Source: UBA9926 sp018645765
GTDB taxonomy: Bacteria; Pseudomonadota; Gammaproteobacteria; Pseudomonadales; Azotimanducaceae
DNA length: 64,000 nucleotides
Reading direction: 5' to 3'
Assembly (NCBI GenBank): GCA_949372755.1
Contig: CASIBO010000005.1
Coordinates: 285,743-349,742, forward strand
Position 1 is the first letter of the stretch, and the number at the start of each line of letters is the position of its first letter. A model generated the notes under the pieces. The model searched no databases. It was given only the letters and a program-made list of their open reading frames with translations, and was not told the origin of the DNA. The position numbers and the translations under genes are program-made. This document shows, in pieces, positions 54,038-62,568 of this stretch.

Positions 54038-54057
54038 TACTGTATAAATGTACAGTA
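54038..54057. promoter_or_regulatory. LexA (SOS) box
   Basis: TACTGTATAAATGTACAGTA matches the gammaproteobacterial consensus TACTGTATATATATACAGTA at 18 of 20 positions and has the CTG-N10-CAG core. The symmetry extends further (TTTATACTGTA/TACAGTATAAA, 54034-54061). A TTTATA/TATAAA promoter pair flanks it on the plus strand with 16-nt spacing, so LexA would sit between -35 and -10. Confidence 0.85.
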
Positions 54058-54368
54058 TAAAGATCAGAATTAACCAACGCCTCGTTACTTTGAGCCAGGG
54101 TGACACCGGCACCATTGGCGTTATGATGCGCTCGGGACAGCTACAATATTATTATTGGGGTGGGTTCTCATTGAACCTGCAGCGGCGTGTGAAGCTTAGC
54201 GTTGAGTCAATCCCGAACGAGCAACGCCGCAACCCCCGGCAACCCGGTGCCATGATTCAGGATTGGATGCCGCTTGCTGCCGACGAATGTTTATTGGGAA
54301 GTTTTGATGGCGTTCTGGTGATGGCTTATTTGCCGTTCACAATTGTGAAGCAACGCCCATTACACTGA
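54048..54368 (+). CDS. Possible SOS-controlled small protein of unknown function
   Basis: An open frame of 106 codons starts with an ATG inside the LexA box, or of 81 codons if it starts at ATG 54123. I do not recognise the product: it has an unusual GQLQYYYWGGFSLNLQRR segment and a hydrophobic C-terminal part (GVLVMAYLPFTIV). It is not similar by eye to SulA, ImuA or UmuD. If the promoter across the SOS box is used, transcription starts near 54068, which favours the shorter start. It overlaps the convergent MarR gene end by 9 nt. Ribosome binding is weak for either start, so coding status is uncertain. Confidence 0.4.
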   Translation: MYSIKIRINQRLVTLSQGDTGTIGVMMRSGQLQYYYWGGFSLNLQRRVKLSVESIPNEQRRNPRQPGAMIQDWMPLAADECLLGSFDGVLVMAYLPFTIVKQRPLH

Positions 54369-54839
54369 TCCGATGTTGACTTCACCACTGGTTAGAATCG
54401 GCGCCGCATCTAAGGTTTCTGCATTCATCATACCCGCAACCATCTGCACCGATGCAATCAACATATGACGCTGCCATTCCGGCAAAGCGCGGTAGTTATC
54501 AATAAAATCGGCTTGCAGGGGTGATGGCGAGCTCGCGAGTTTCTCGCGGCCAAGCGTTGTAAGCTCAATAAGGGTCTGACGGCGATCCCGATTGCCTTTG
54601 ACCCGGCGGATCAGCTGATTGCGCTCTAAACGATCGAGCAATGAAGAGATGGTAGCCTGGGACAGCATCACTTCCCGTGCGATGGCACTCGGCGACGGCA
54701 TATCCAGACTCAAGATTGCTTGCATCACCAGCAGTTGAGAGGTGGTTAACCCTGATGCTTTCAAAAGCTTTTTAGAATGTAAGTCGATGGCGCGCGTGAT
54801 CTTTCTCAACCCGATCAAAATCTCATCGTAATCAGCCAT
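54360..54839 (-). CDS. MarR family transcriptional regulator
   Basis: A 159-residue winged-helix regulator. It has the N-terminal dimer helix DLHSKKLLKASGLTTSQLLV, the recognition helix SPSAIAREVMLSQATISSLLDRLE and the wing segment IRRVKGNRDRRQTLIELT with DRR, the MarR hallmark. It binds palindromic DNA as a dimer and commonly responds to phenolic or lipophilic ligands. I start at ATG 54839 with AAGG upstream; GTG at 54851 also fits. There is no obvious target operon beside it. Confidence 0.92.
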   Translation of the reverse strand: MADYDEILIGLRKITRAIDLHSKKLLKASGLTTSQLLVMQAILSLDMPSPSAIAREVMLSQATISSLLDRLERNQLIRRVKGNRDRRQTLIELTTLGREKLASSPSPLQADFIDNYRALPEWQRHMLIASVQMVAGMMNAETLDAAPILTSGEVNIGSV

Positions 54840-55142
54840 CCCACCTTTCACCTTCTTTTTTGTCCGGCCGTATTCTAACCGAAGGTGCCCAGAATGTACG
54901 ACTTTGGCCCACGCATTTTGGATCGACGAAGGCTAACAAGGCAACGCCGGGCGGCTTAATCAATTGCCCAACCATGCCGGCGCCGCAAGCAAACCATCAT
55001 TCGCCTTGTGTAATAAACAGTATCAAAGCGACTCAAAGATCCTATTAGTCCACACGGGTTACGGCGAAGGCTGTCCGCCAAACCCTGGAGTCGGACTTCG
55101 ACAACACCGAACCGGTTCAGTCGAGGCGGGCGATTTAAGTCA
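54840..55142. other. Intergenic stretch, no gene seen
   Basis: Roughly 300 nt between the MarR gene and the 3' end of the dipeptidase gene on the same strand. No convincing gene, repeat or hairpin was found. Confidence 0.35.
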
Positions 55143-55964
55143 TCAATCCTCGGTGATTGGAAAATCAAAATAAACCGTCGGATAAGGCTCTGGCTGAAAC
55201 GTAAAATGCCACCATTCTTGGTCATAGTTTACAAAACCCTTGGCCGCCATGGCCTTGACCAGCCTCTGGCGATTTTGCTTTGCCACCTCGCTGAGATCAG
55301 CGTGCGCGGTCTGGCTCAGCCGATCGAAACAATCATAGTCGGAGCCGAAGTCGAGCAATCCAGCCGCACGATCTTGCGCAAACCGGTGCCGACAAACGCC
55401 ATTGGAGGCTTTGTCCGAAGCCGCCGCAGGATCGAATTGCAATCGATAAAGACCAACATCAACCGTCGCCCCCCGACTATGTCCAGAGTGTCGTGCGATA
55501 TAACCTTTGGCAAAGAGTTCAGACTTGTCTGTGCGCGGGAAATAATGGGTTTTCTGAGCGGCCTCTCGGGTCAGCGCCCATTGTACGAAATCGTTCGTTG
55601 CGCGCTCTGGCCGATAACAATCAAACAAAACGAGGCCATACCCTTGCGCAAGTAATCCTTGATGAACCTCAACTAGGGCTTTAGCAGCTGGGTTAGCCAA
55701 ATAGCAGACCGGCGCCAAATAGCCCGCGATTGGCCGACCGACAAAATTCTGATCGCTTGCATAACGCATATCAGACCGGATCGAGGCATCCAGGCGCGTC
55801 ACACGTTGAAAACTTTTCGGCCGCGCGGGCCGGATATCGCCGCCGATTGGTTCTGAGCGGATCCCCTCAGAATTATCCGACTCGTCGCTACCGACTGCCT
55901 GCAGCGGCAAGAGCAACCACAGCATAATCCAAGGATACCTGACAACCTTCGCTATAAGACGCAC
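55143..55964 (-). CDS. D-Ala-D-Ala dipeptidase-like M15 peptidase (VanX/DdpX type), exported
   Basis: A 273-residue zinc peptidase with an N-terminal signal peptide (positive start then IMLWLLLPLQAVGS). It contains SDMRYASDQNFVG, YRPERATNDFVQWA, the metal motif HSRGATVDVGLYRL with His and Asp ligands, and DQEWWHFTF with the catalytic Glu and third ligand. These are diagnostic of VanX/DdpX-type D-alanyl-D-alanine dipeptidases, which act on cell-wall dipeptides in the periplasm. I start at GTG 55964, preceded by GGAAAGG. There is no van gene cluster, so it is likely for peptidoglycan recycling. Confidence 0.88.
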   Translation of the reverse strand: MRLIAKVVRYPWIMLWLLLPLQAVGSDESDNSEGIRSEPIGGDIRPARPKSFQRVTRLDASIRSDMRYASDQNFVGRPIAGYLAPVCYLANPAAKALVEVHQGLLAQGYGLVLFDCYRPERATNDFVQWALTREAAQKTHYFPRTDKSELFAKGYIARHSGHSRGATVDVGLYRLQFDPAAASDKASNGVCRHRFAQDRAAGLLDFGSDYDCFDRLSQTAHADLSEVAKQNRQRLVKAMAAKGFVNYDQEWWHFTFQPEPYPTVYFDFPITED

Positions 55965-56212
55965 AATCCTTTCCTTTTTGCTCGCTGCTTGAGCATAACG
56001 AGCAACGCTTGCATTAAACAAGCACGAACATATTTGCGCAGCGGTACGGTCGCAAGCCGCTCAAGCCCAGAAAAAACTCGCCAGTGACGTTAGCATCATC
56101 TTATTGATTACCCTCGCTTAATCCCGCAAGCCGCCTTATCATTTTTCCGAGCAAACATTATCAGCGACCCGAGCAGAGCCTTTTTAATTCACAACTGAAA
56201 CCGCGGAGCATC

Positions 56213-56716
56213 ATGTCCAGATTCTTACTTGTTTTAGCCCTAATCGCCCCTGTCGTCCAAGCAGATCTTGAGTTCATTCAGTTGGATCCAGCGACGCTTA
56301 AAGCTCAACCTTTTTCCGACGCGGTGGTCATCGGCGATCTGATGATTTTATCCGGTCAAGTTGGAACCGATGGCTCAGGCCAACTTGTCAAAGGTGGACT
56401 CGTTGCTGAAACCCATCAAATTTTCTCGAACATGCAAGCTATCCTCATCACCCGGAACCTAGACTTGTCCCATATTGTAAAGTGCACGGTTATGATGGAC
56501 GACATCAGCCAATGGGGCGCGTTCAATCAGGTTTACCTGAGCTACTTTAGCGGGCCAAAACCGGCCCGCTCAGCATTTGGTGCCGATGGTCTGGCGTTAG
56601 ATGCGCGGCTTGAATTGGAGTGCTGGGCCAGAATGCCAAAAGAACCCGAAGACAAAAATACTGTATCGTCCTTAAATCGACTGATGAAGATCGTCGAAGC
56701 ACTGTTTCAACGTTGA
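56213..56716 (+). CDS. RidA family protein with signal peptide
   Basis: A 167-residue protein with a short export signal (MSRFLLVLALIAPVVQA) before a RidA/YjgF domain. Family motifs are LMILSGQVGTDGSG, NMQAILITRNLDLSHIVKCTVMM, PARSAFG with the catalytic-type Arg, and LELECWARM with Glu. Canonical RidA deaminates reactive imines in the cytosol; the leader implies a periplasmic version. It is divergent from the dipeptidase gene (249 nt apart). The ATG start has GGAG upstream. A C-terminal tail of about 30 residues is extra. Confidence 0.88.
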   Translation: MSRFLLVLALIAPVVQADLEFIQLDPATLKAQPFSDAVVIGDLMILSGQVGTDGSGQLVKGGLVAETHQIFSNMQAILITRNLDLSHIVKCTVMMDDISQWGAFNQVYLSYFSGPKPARSAFGADGLALDARLELECWARMPKEPEDKNTVSSLNRLMKIVEALFQR

Positions 56717-57136
56717 TACCGAAAACAACCAGAAATCGAGGCGTGCTCAGATGCAAACACCGATACGCTCCCCCAATCGAGCCGATTGCACCAGACAAAG
56801 GGTCGCAAACACAAGCTTGATATAGCATGATCGCTCCCTTAAAACTCAGCGCCGCCTAAACCATTCAGGTGACCCAATGCATTTTATGCGCTGCAGCAGA
56901 GAACGGCACGTTCATCGTTTAAGGCCGTTCTCCTTAAAAAAGAAGATAGCCCTTATGGTCGCTGTACTCACAAACACGAATAACCGGTGCGTCAGAAACA
57001 AGACTCCCGCAATTCTTGATGACGCAATCCAATTGCCCATCGATATTAAAGACTGCTGTGCTTTACTGGGCTCATCAAAAATGGCTTATCTACAAATACC
57101 AGTATTCATCAACGACACCGCCAGAAGTCTTTTACT
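56717..57136. other. Intergenic stretch with 9-bp inverted repeat
   Basis: This 420-nt gap has a perfect inverted repeat GAGAACGGC (56899-56907)/GCCGTTCTC (56924-56932), followed by CTTAAAAAAG rather than a T-run. An 87-codon open frame across 56877-57140 has no recognisable sequence and overlaps the next start, so I do not call it. Confidence 0.4.
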
Positions 57137-58528
57137 GTGAAGACCTATGAAGCGATTGTGCAAGAGTCTAGAAAGCTATTTCGCTTGGCCTTGCCCCTCA
57201 TGGGTGCGCAACTCGCGCAAATGGGCATGGGCGTCACGGACACCATCATGGCTGGCCAGTACAGCGCGATCGATCTTGCTGGAGTTGCACTCGGCAGCAG
57301 TGTCCTCTGGCCTGTCATGTTGTTGTTCATGGGTTGCATCCAAGCCGTGACACCAACGGTTTCGCAACTGAATGGCGCTAAGCGCTACCTCGAAATTGGC
57401 GAAGTCATTCGTCAGGGTCTCTGGATGGCGTTATTTGGCGGTCTTGCTGCCGCTTTAATTCTGAATCTGATCGGACCGATCTACGAACTGCTCGACGTCG
57501 AGGCGTCTTCAGCCAAAATTTCCATTGCGTATCTCAAAATGTGTTCCATGGGCATTCCTGCCCTGATGTGCTTTTTCGCACTTAGGTTTCTTGCTGACGG
57601 CATGGGCTATACCCGTCCCGCGCTGATAATTGCTGTCTCGGCGTTGTTATTAAAAATCCCGCTCAATTACGCCTTAATCTACGGCGCCTTTGGTTTGCCT
57701 GAGATGGGCGGCGTTGGCTGCGGTGTTGCGCAAGCCATCATCATGTGGCTCCAGCTAGTGCTCGTCATCTTTGTGGTGACCCGACGGCGATTTAACAAAA
57801 CTCAGTGGCTCCGGCGCATCACTTGGCCAGACTGGCTAAGAATTAAAAACCTGTTGAGAGTTGGCCTACCCATTGGCGCCACGATTTTTGCAGAAATGGG
57901 CTTGTTTGCGTTCACCACACTCTTACTCGGGCGTTACGGGCCAGAGGTGGTTGCCGCGCACAACATCTCCATGAACATTAATGCCGTTCTGTTTATGCCG
58001 CCGATGGCCTTGGGCATGGCAGCGACCATTCGGATTGGATATCGGATTGGTGAGGGTCAGGCTGTGGAAGCCCGATCAACGGCGGGAATTGCCATCTTCA
58101 GCAGTTTATTGCTTGCGATCTTTGGCGCGTTGCTCATTTATCTATTTCGAGATCCGATGATCCAGCTGTACACCCAAGAAAACAATGTAGTGCAACTGGC
58201 CAGGCAACTGCTGATGTTCGTCGTGTTTTTCCTCATCTTTGATGCAACCCAATCGACCGCAATCGGCACGTTAAGAGGCTACAAAGATACACAAGTCCCC
58301 ATGAAAATCGCGCTTGTAAGCTATTGGGTGATTGGCTTACCCCTCGGCTGCACCCTGGGCTTTGGCTGGCTTGCGCCACCGCTTGAGGTATACGGATTCT
58401 GGATTGGCTTGGCTGCGGGGGTCGGCTGTGCATCCATTTTATTGTGTTACCGCCTCTTTAGACTCAGCGGCGATCCAGCTTTAATCCGATCGCTATCGGC
58501 CACCGCAGATCCAGAGCCCGGGCTCTAA
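57137..58528 (+). CDS. MATE family multidrug efflux transporter
   Basis: A 463-residue inner-membrane protein with 12 hydrophobic segments in two similar halves. Typical MATE features are QLAQMGMGVTDTIMAGQYSAIDLAGVALG in helix 1-2, TPTVSQLNGAKR, and QSTAIGTLRGYKDTQVPM in the second half. NorM-type MATE pumps expel cationic drugs or metabolites using Na+ or H+. The start is GTG 57137 with weak ribosome binding. It is convergent with the PhyH gene, with a gap of only 6 nt. Confidence 0.9.
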   Translation: MKTYEAIVQESRKLFRLALPLMGAQLAQMGMGVTDTIMAGQYSAIDLAGVALGSSVLWPVMLLFMGCIQAVTPTVSQLNGAKRYLEIGEVIRQGLWMALFGGLAAALILNLIGPIYELLDVEASSAKISIAYLKMCSMGIPALMCFFALRFLADGMGYTRPALIIAVSALLLKIPLNYALIYGAFGLPEMGGVGCGVAQAIIMWLQLVLVIFVVTRRRFNKTQWLRRITWPDWLRIKNLLRVGLPIGATIFAEMGLFAFTTLLLGRYGPEVVAAHNISMNINAVLFMPPMALGMAATIRIGYRIGEGQAVEARSTAGIAIFSSLLLAIFGALLIYLFRDPMIQLYTQENNVVQLARQLLMFVVFFLIFDATQSTAIGTLRGYKDTQVPMKIALVSYWVIGLPLGCTLGFGWLAPPLEVYGFWIGLAAGVGCASILLCYRLFRLSGDPALIRSLSATADPEPGL

Positions 58529-58534
58529 GCCGCC

Positions 58535-59362
58535 TTACCAAGGCTCAAAGTTCTTGAGCCACAAACGCCCGCCGCGTCCTGGATAGGGATTAAACGCACT
58601 AAACCCAAGCAGTCGTTTAACGCGATCTGACCTATTTTGAAGCGGTTCAGCAGAATAGATTTGATTGCTGGCCTCCTCTGGCGTCAACCAGCCCACAACA
58701 AAGCTCAAATGCAGCGCCCAGCGCCAGCGATCTTGGGTAGCATTCTCACCGCCACCGTGGATCACTTTACCGCTATAAATTAAAGCATCCCCCGCCGCCA
58801 GTTCGGCGGGCATCGTTTCACCAGGCTGACCCACGCGCTCATAATCAGGCCATTGATGACTGCCAGGAATCACCCGTGTGGCACCAACCGACGCATCCAC
58901 CTCTTCCAGCGCGAGAATCATACTGACCGTTAGTTCTGGGCAATCGGGCCAACCGTGCTGCATCACGCTAGACCAGTTATCTCCATCCCGGTGCAAGGTT
59001 TGAGCTGGCTCGCCAGGGCCAATAACCATCGCTTGGCAGGTGTTCATCCAATACTGCGGACCGCTGTCTTTGAGCAGCGCGTCAGCAATACCCGCTAGGA
59101 CCTCATCTTCGAGTAAATCAAAGAAGACCTCAGACAACAGCCCAATACCCGTAAAGCGTTTGGTGTTGGCACCGTGAAACGTTTGCCAATAGCGCGGCCC
59201 ACCCTCGGGCCCAGCCGCACGTTTCGACGCCTCGGCTCGAACGCTCGCTCGCAGTGTCTCGAGTCGAATGGGGTCAAGCATCCCTTCAATGATCAATGCA
59301 CCATCTTTAGACAGTGCCTCGATAAATTCTGGGAGCGCCGTAGCTTTCGGGAATCGGTCCAA
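58535..59362 (-). CDS. Phytanoyl-CoA dioxygenase family protein
   Basis: A 275-residue Fe(II)/2-oxoglutarate dioxygenase of the PhyH family. It has QTLHRDGDNWS giving the His-x-Asp pair, LEEVDASVGATRVIPGSHQWPD as the typical double-strand segment, and IHGGGENATQDRWRWALHLSF with the distal His and the 2-oxoglutarate Arg. Members hydroxylate fatty acyl chains, ectoine or natural products. The start is TTG 59362 with GGAG six nt upstream. It lies between two MATE pump genes and shares the strand of the second, 32 nt downstream of it. Confidence 0.88.
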   Translation of the reverse strand: MDRFPKATALPEFIEALSKDGALIIEGMLDPIRLETLRASVRAEASKRAAGPEGGPRYWQTFHGANTKRFTGIGLLSEVFFDLLEDEVLAGIADALLKDSGPQYWMNTCQAMVIGPGEPAQTLHRDGDNWSSVMQHGWPDCPELTVSMILALEEVDASVGATRVIPGSHQWPDYERVGQPGETMPAELAAGDALIYSGKVIHGGGENATQDRWRWALHLSFVVGWLTPEEASNQIYSAEPLQNRSDRVKRLLGFSAFNPYPGRGGRLWLKNFEPW

Positions 59363-59394
59363 AATTCACTCCATCAACGAATTCAATTGCCTGA

Positions 59395-60747
59395 TCATAT
59401 CCTAGAAAATTGCGAGATTCTGTCGACGTCGCGACTGGTGCGATACAACCGGACTACCGCAAACAGCGCGACGAAGCCCACGCCACAACCCAGTCCAATC
59501 CAAAACCCCAACACCCCAAGGTTCCATCCCAAAAGGCCCCAACCTAAAATGGTGCCAACCGGTAGCGCGATGAGCCAATATCCGATGATCGAGATAATCA
59601 TGGGATACTGGGTGTCTTTATAACCCCGCAGGGCCCCAATGATGGTTGCTTGAGTGCAGTCGAAAAACTGATAGGCCGCTACAATCAGTAAAACTTCGGC
59701 CGTTAACACCAAGACAGCGGGGTCGGAGGTGTAGATTCTCGGTAAGACCTCGCGGCCCAAAACCAAAACCAAACTGGCTAGAAAGGCATAGGTTGCAGAA
59801 ATCAAAACACTTAACCGAGCAACCTTTGCCGCACGCGCATAGTCCTTTGCACCAACGTGATAACCCACCCGAATACTCGCCGCGGACCCAAGCGCCATTG
59901 GAATCACAAAGACAAACCAATTGAGGTTGCCACCGATGGTATTGGCGCCAATGGCCGCAATACCAATCGAGCCCACCAACAGGCTTACCAGCGAAAAAAC
60001 CGTCATTTCAAGAAACATGGTCATTCCTATAGGCAGCCCAATCTGCAAGATGCTTTTTATCGGTGCAAGTTTGGGTTTTAAAACGCGTTCAAATAATCCC
60101 GTATTGCGCAGCCAAGGCCTGCGAATGACGAGCAACATGACCCCAAGTTCAAACCACATCGTAATCGCAGTGGCCCACCCGCAGCCCTCGCCACCCAGTT
60201 CCGGCGCACCGAACAGGCCATAGATGAGCACATAGTTCAGGCCAGCATTTATAGGCAGGGTCGTGCCGGCAATCAACATGGGTAGCAACGTCTGACCCAG
60301 GCCTTCGCAGGCATAACGAAGCGTGACGTACAACATCACCGCAGGACAACCCCAGGATGCGGCTTTCAGATACGCCATTGCGATCGAAACCGCCTCCGGC
60401 GCGACATCAAAAAGAATCAATAACGGCTCGGAAATTCGAACCAACAAAAACAAGAGAACGCCAAAAATCATCGCGACCCAGATGCCCTGCTGGATCAGCG
60501 CCCCAACCGCAAGTCGCCGACCACCGCCCACGTGCTGTGACACCATCGGCGTGAGCGCCGTTAAAACCCCAGCAAACAACATAAACAGCGGCCAGAGAAT
60601 GACACCACCGATCGCAACCCCCGCCAGATCCAACGAGCTATATTGTCCCGACATTGCCGTGTCAACAAACCCCATACCCATAATAAAAAACTGGGTCGCA
60701 ATCATCGGCGCGGACAATCGCAGCAGGACGTTCAATTCGCTCTTCAT
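59395..60747 (-). CDS. MATE family multidrug efflux transporter
   Basis: A 450-residue second MATE protein with 12 hydrophobic segments. It has QFFIMGMGFVDTAMSGQYSSLDLAGVAIGG at the N-terminus, LTPMVSQHVGGGRR, and CTQATIIGALRGYKDTQYPM in the second half, closely paralleling the first MATE. The two are clear paralogues, likely by duplication and divergence. It is upstream of the PhyH gene on the same strand, so an exporter-plus-oxygenase transcript is likely. Ribosome site GAAGAG precedes the ATG. Confidence 0.9.
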   Translation of the reverse strand: MKSELNVLLRLSAPMIATQFFIMGMGFVDTAMSGQYSSLDLAGVAIGGVILWPLFMLFAGVLTALTPMVSQHVGGGRRLAVGALIQQGIWVAMIFGVLLFLLVRISEPLLILFDVAPEAVSIAMAYLKAASWGCPAVMLYVTLRYACEGLGQTLLPMLIAGTTLPINAGLNYVLIYGLFGAPELGGEGCGWATAITMWFELGVMLLVIRRPWLRNTGLFERVLKPKLAPIKSILQIGLPIGMTMFLEMTVFSLVSLLVGSIGIAAIGANTIGGNLNWFVFVIPMALGSAASIRVGYHVGAKDYARAAKVARLSVLISATYAFLASLVLVLGREVLPRIYTSDPAVLVLTAEVLLIVAAYQFFDCTQATIIGALRGYKDTQYPMIISIIGYWLIALPVGTILGWGLLGWNLGVLGFWIGLGCGVGFVALFAVVRLYRTSRDVDRISQFSRI

Positions 60748-60956
60748 AGCTCTTCACTCGAAAACAGGATCTGCATTATTGATCTAGGCTTTACTTTTTG
60801 ATGAAGCTGTCTATCCGGGTGCCGGGACATTTCGTAGCATTGATCCGTTAATGCCAAGATGCAACCAATCAAAGCTTACCGGTCTAAGGCAAAAACAGGC
60901 GCTGCGAAGATCCCAAACCTGCTACATTATGGTCTACGTCAAAATAGGAGTCGAAC

Positions 60957-62150
60957 ATGTCCGGGCCACTCAGCGGTATCAAAATCGTCGATTTAACCAC
61001 CGTCATCTCGGGTCCTTCCGCGACCATGCTATTGGCTGATCAAGGCGCCGACATTATTAAAGTCGAGTCGATTTCAGCGCCGGATCACGCCAGAGGCGCG
61101 GGCTTTGGCTCCAACCACTTCACCTCCGTTTTTTTGAACAACAACCGCAACAAAAAGGCCCTCGCCCTCGATCTAAAAGACCCCAGAGGCAGGACTGCGC
61201 TACTCACTGTCTGCCAAGATGCGGACGTTGTCATCCAGAACTTCAGGCCCGGTGTTGTTGAGCGACTCGGCGTTGGTGAGGCCGATATTCGCGAGGTTAA
61301 CTCAGAGGTTATTTATGTCTCTATTTCTGGATTTGGCGAAACAGGCCCCCTTGCCCACAAGCCGGTTTACGACCCCATCATTCAAGCCGTCAGCGGACTG
61401 GCCACCATTCAAGCCGGTTCGGATGAACTCAGACCTCGACTCATTCGGACCATCTTGCCCGACAAGCTCACGGGCATTGTCACGGCCCAAGCGGTAACGA
61501 GCGCCCTGTTTCACAAACTCAAAACCGGTGAGGGTCAGCATGTTCGGGTCTCCATGCTCGATGCGGTGGTAAACTTTCTCTGGTCGTCTGATATGGGCAG
61601 TCAGACCTTCGTGGGCCAAACCGTCAGCCAACAACGGGCGGCGACGTTTATCGATCTCATTTACGAAACTAAAACGACTTACATTTCAGTCTCTGCAATG
61701 GCCAACAAACAATGGCTGGCATTGTGCACCGCCGTGGGACACCCCGAGTGGCAGGACGACGAGCGGTTTAAAACCCCAGCTTTACGAGACCAAAATGCGA
61801 ATGAGCGATTAGAAATGACCCAAGCCGCGCTCCTAAGTCGCAGCGCCGAAGACTGGCTGGAACGCCTGGAAGCAGCCGGGGTACCGTGCGCGCCTGTCCT
61901 AACTCGAAGCCAAATGGTTGATCACCCTCAGGTCCTTGCTAATGACCTGTTATTTACGAGCCAGCATCCCGTTGCCGGCGATATTCGACAAGCACGGCCC
62001 GCTGCAAGATTTTCCAAGACGCCGCTCGAAACCCGGCTACCGGCCCCGAAGCACGGCGAGCACACCCGTGAAATCTTGCTGGCCGCGGGCATGACCGATG
62101 ACCAGGTCACGGAACTGCTTGCCGCGGGCGCAATTCATGCCAGTGATTGA
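60957..62150 (+). CDS. CaiB/BaiF-family (type III) CoA transferase
   Basis: A 397-residue family III CoA transferase. It begins GIKIVDLTTVISGPSATMLLADQGADIIKVES, then NRNKKALALDLKD, VIQNFRPGVVERLG, and PVYDPIIQAVSGLA, where the Asp (near residue 143) forms the acyl-enzyme. The C-terminal part includes KTGEGQHVRVSMLDAVV. It moves CoA between carboxylic acids, activating a substrate for beta-oxidation-like steps. The ATG start has GGAG seven nt upstream. It precedes the 17-bp repeat array. Confidence 0.92.
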   Translation: MSGPLSGIKIVDLTTVISGPSATMLLADQGADIIKVESISAPDHARGAGFGSNHFTSVFLNNNRNKKALALDLKDPRGRTALLTVCQDADVVIQNFRPGVVERLGVGEADIREVNSEVIYVSISGFGETGPLAHKPVYDPIIQAVSGLATIQAGSDELRPRLIRTILPDKLTGIVTAQAVTSALFHKLKTGEGQHVRVSMLDAVVNFLWSSDMGSQTFVGQTVSQQRAATFIDLIYETKTTYISVSAMANKQWLALCTAVGHPEWQDDERFKTPALRDQNANERLEMTQAALLSRSAEDWLERLEAAGVPCAPVLTRSQMVDHPQVLANDLLFTSQHPVAGDIRQARPAARFSKTPLETRLPAPKHGEHTREILLAAGMTDDQVTELLAAGAIHASD

Positions 62151-62231
62151 TGCGCGGCTTGGGTGCCCGCAGGGCGTATCCGGTTTAACACTACCGCCTT
62201 CTGGCAGCGACTGGCCAAAGACTGCGTGACG

Positions 62232-62533
62232 GCTCAGGGCTGTTATCCGCTCAGGGCTGTTTTCCTCATGGCTGTTTTCCTCAGGGCTGTTTTCCGCTCA
62301 GGGCTGTTTTCCGCTCAGGGCTGTTATCCGCTCAGGGCTGTTATCCGCTCAGGGCTGTTTTCCGCTCAGGGCTGTTTTCCGCTCAGGGCTGTTTTCCGCT
62401 CAGGGCTGTTTTCCGCTCAGGGCTGTTTTCCGCTCAGGGCTGTTTTCCGCTCAGGGCTGTTTATCGCTCAGGGCTCCTGTTTATCGCTCAGGGCTGTTTA
62501 TCGCTCACGGCTGTTTTCCTCAGGGCTGTGTTT
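62232..62533. repeat. Tandem 17-bp minisatellite, 18 units
   Basis: Eighteen head-to-tail units of GCTCAGGGCTGTTTTCC cover about 300 nt between the CoA transferase and a convergent enoyl-CoA hydratase. Most are 17 nt; two 15-nt and one 20-nt units break the register, and TTATCC or TTTATC variants cluster. The unit is not a multiple of three, so a reading frame passing through it cycles every 51 nt. The rest of the 62151-62568 gap holds no other feature. Confidence 0.95.
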
Positions 62534-62568
62534 AACAAAAGGGGGGCGAACCCATCCCGGAGGACCGT

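Noticed and set aside
56877..57140. 87-codon frame before the first MATE gene
   Set aside because: No known features, no good ribosome site, and it overlaps the MATE start codon.
62232..62533. CRISPR array
   Set aside because: Units are contiguous with no unique spacers and no cas genes are near.
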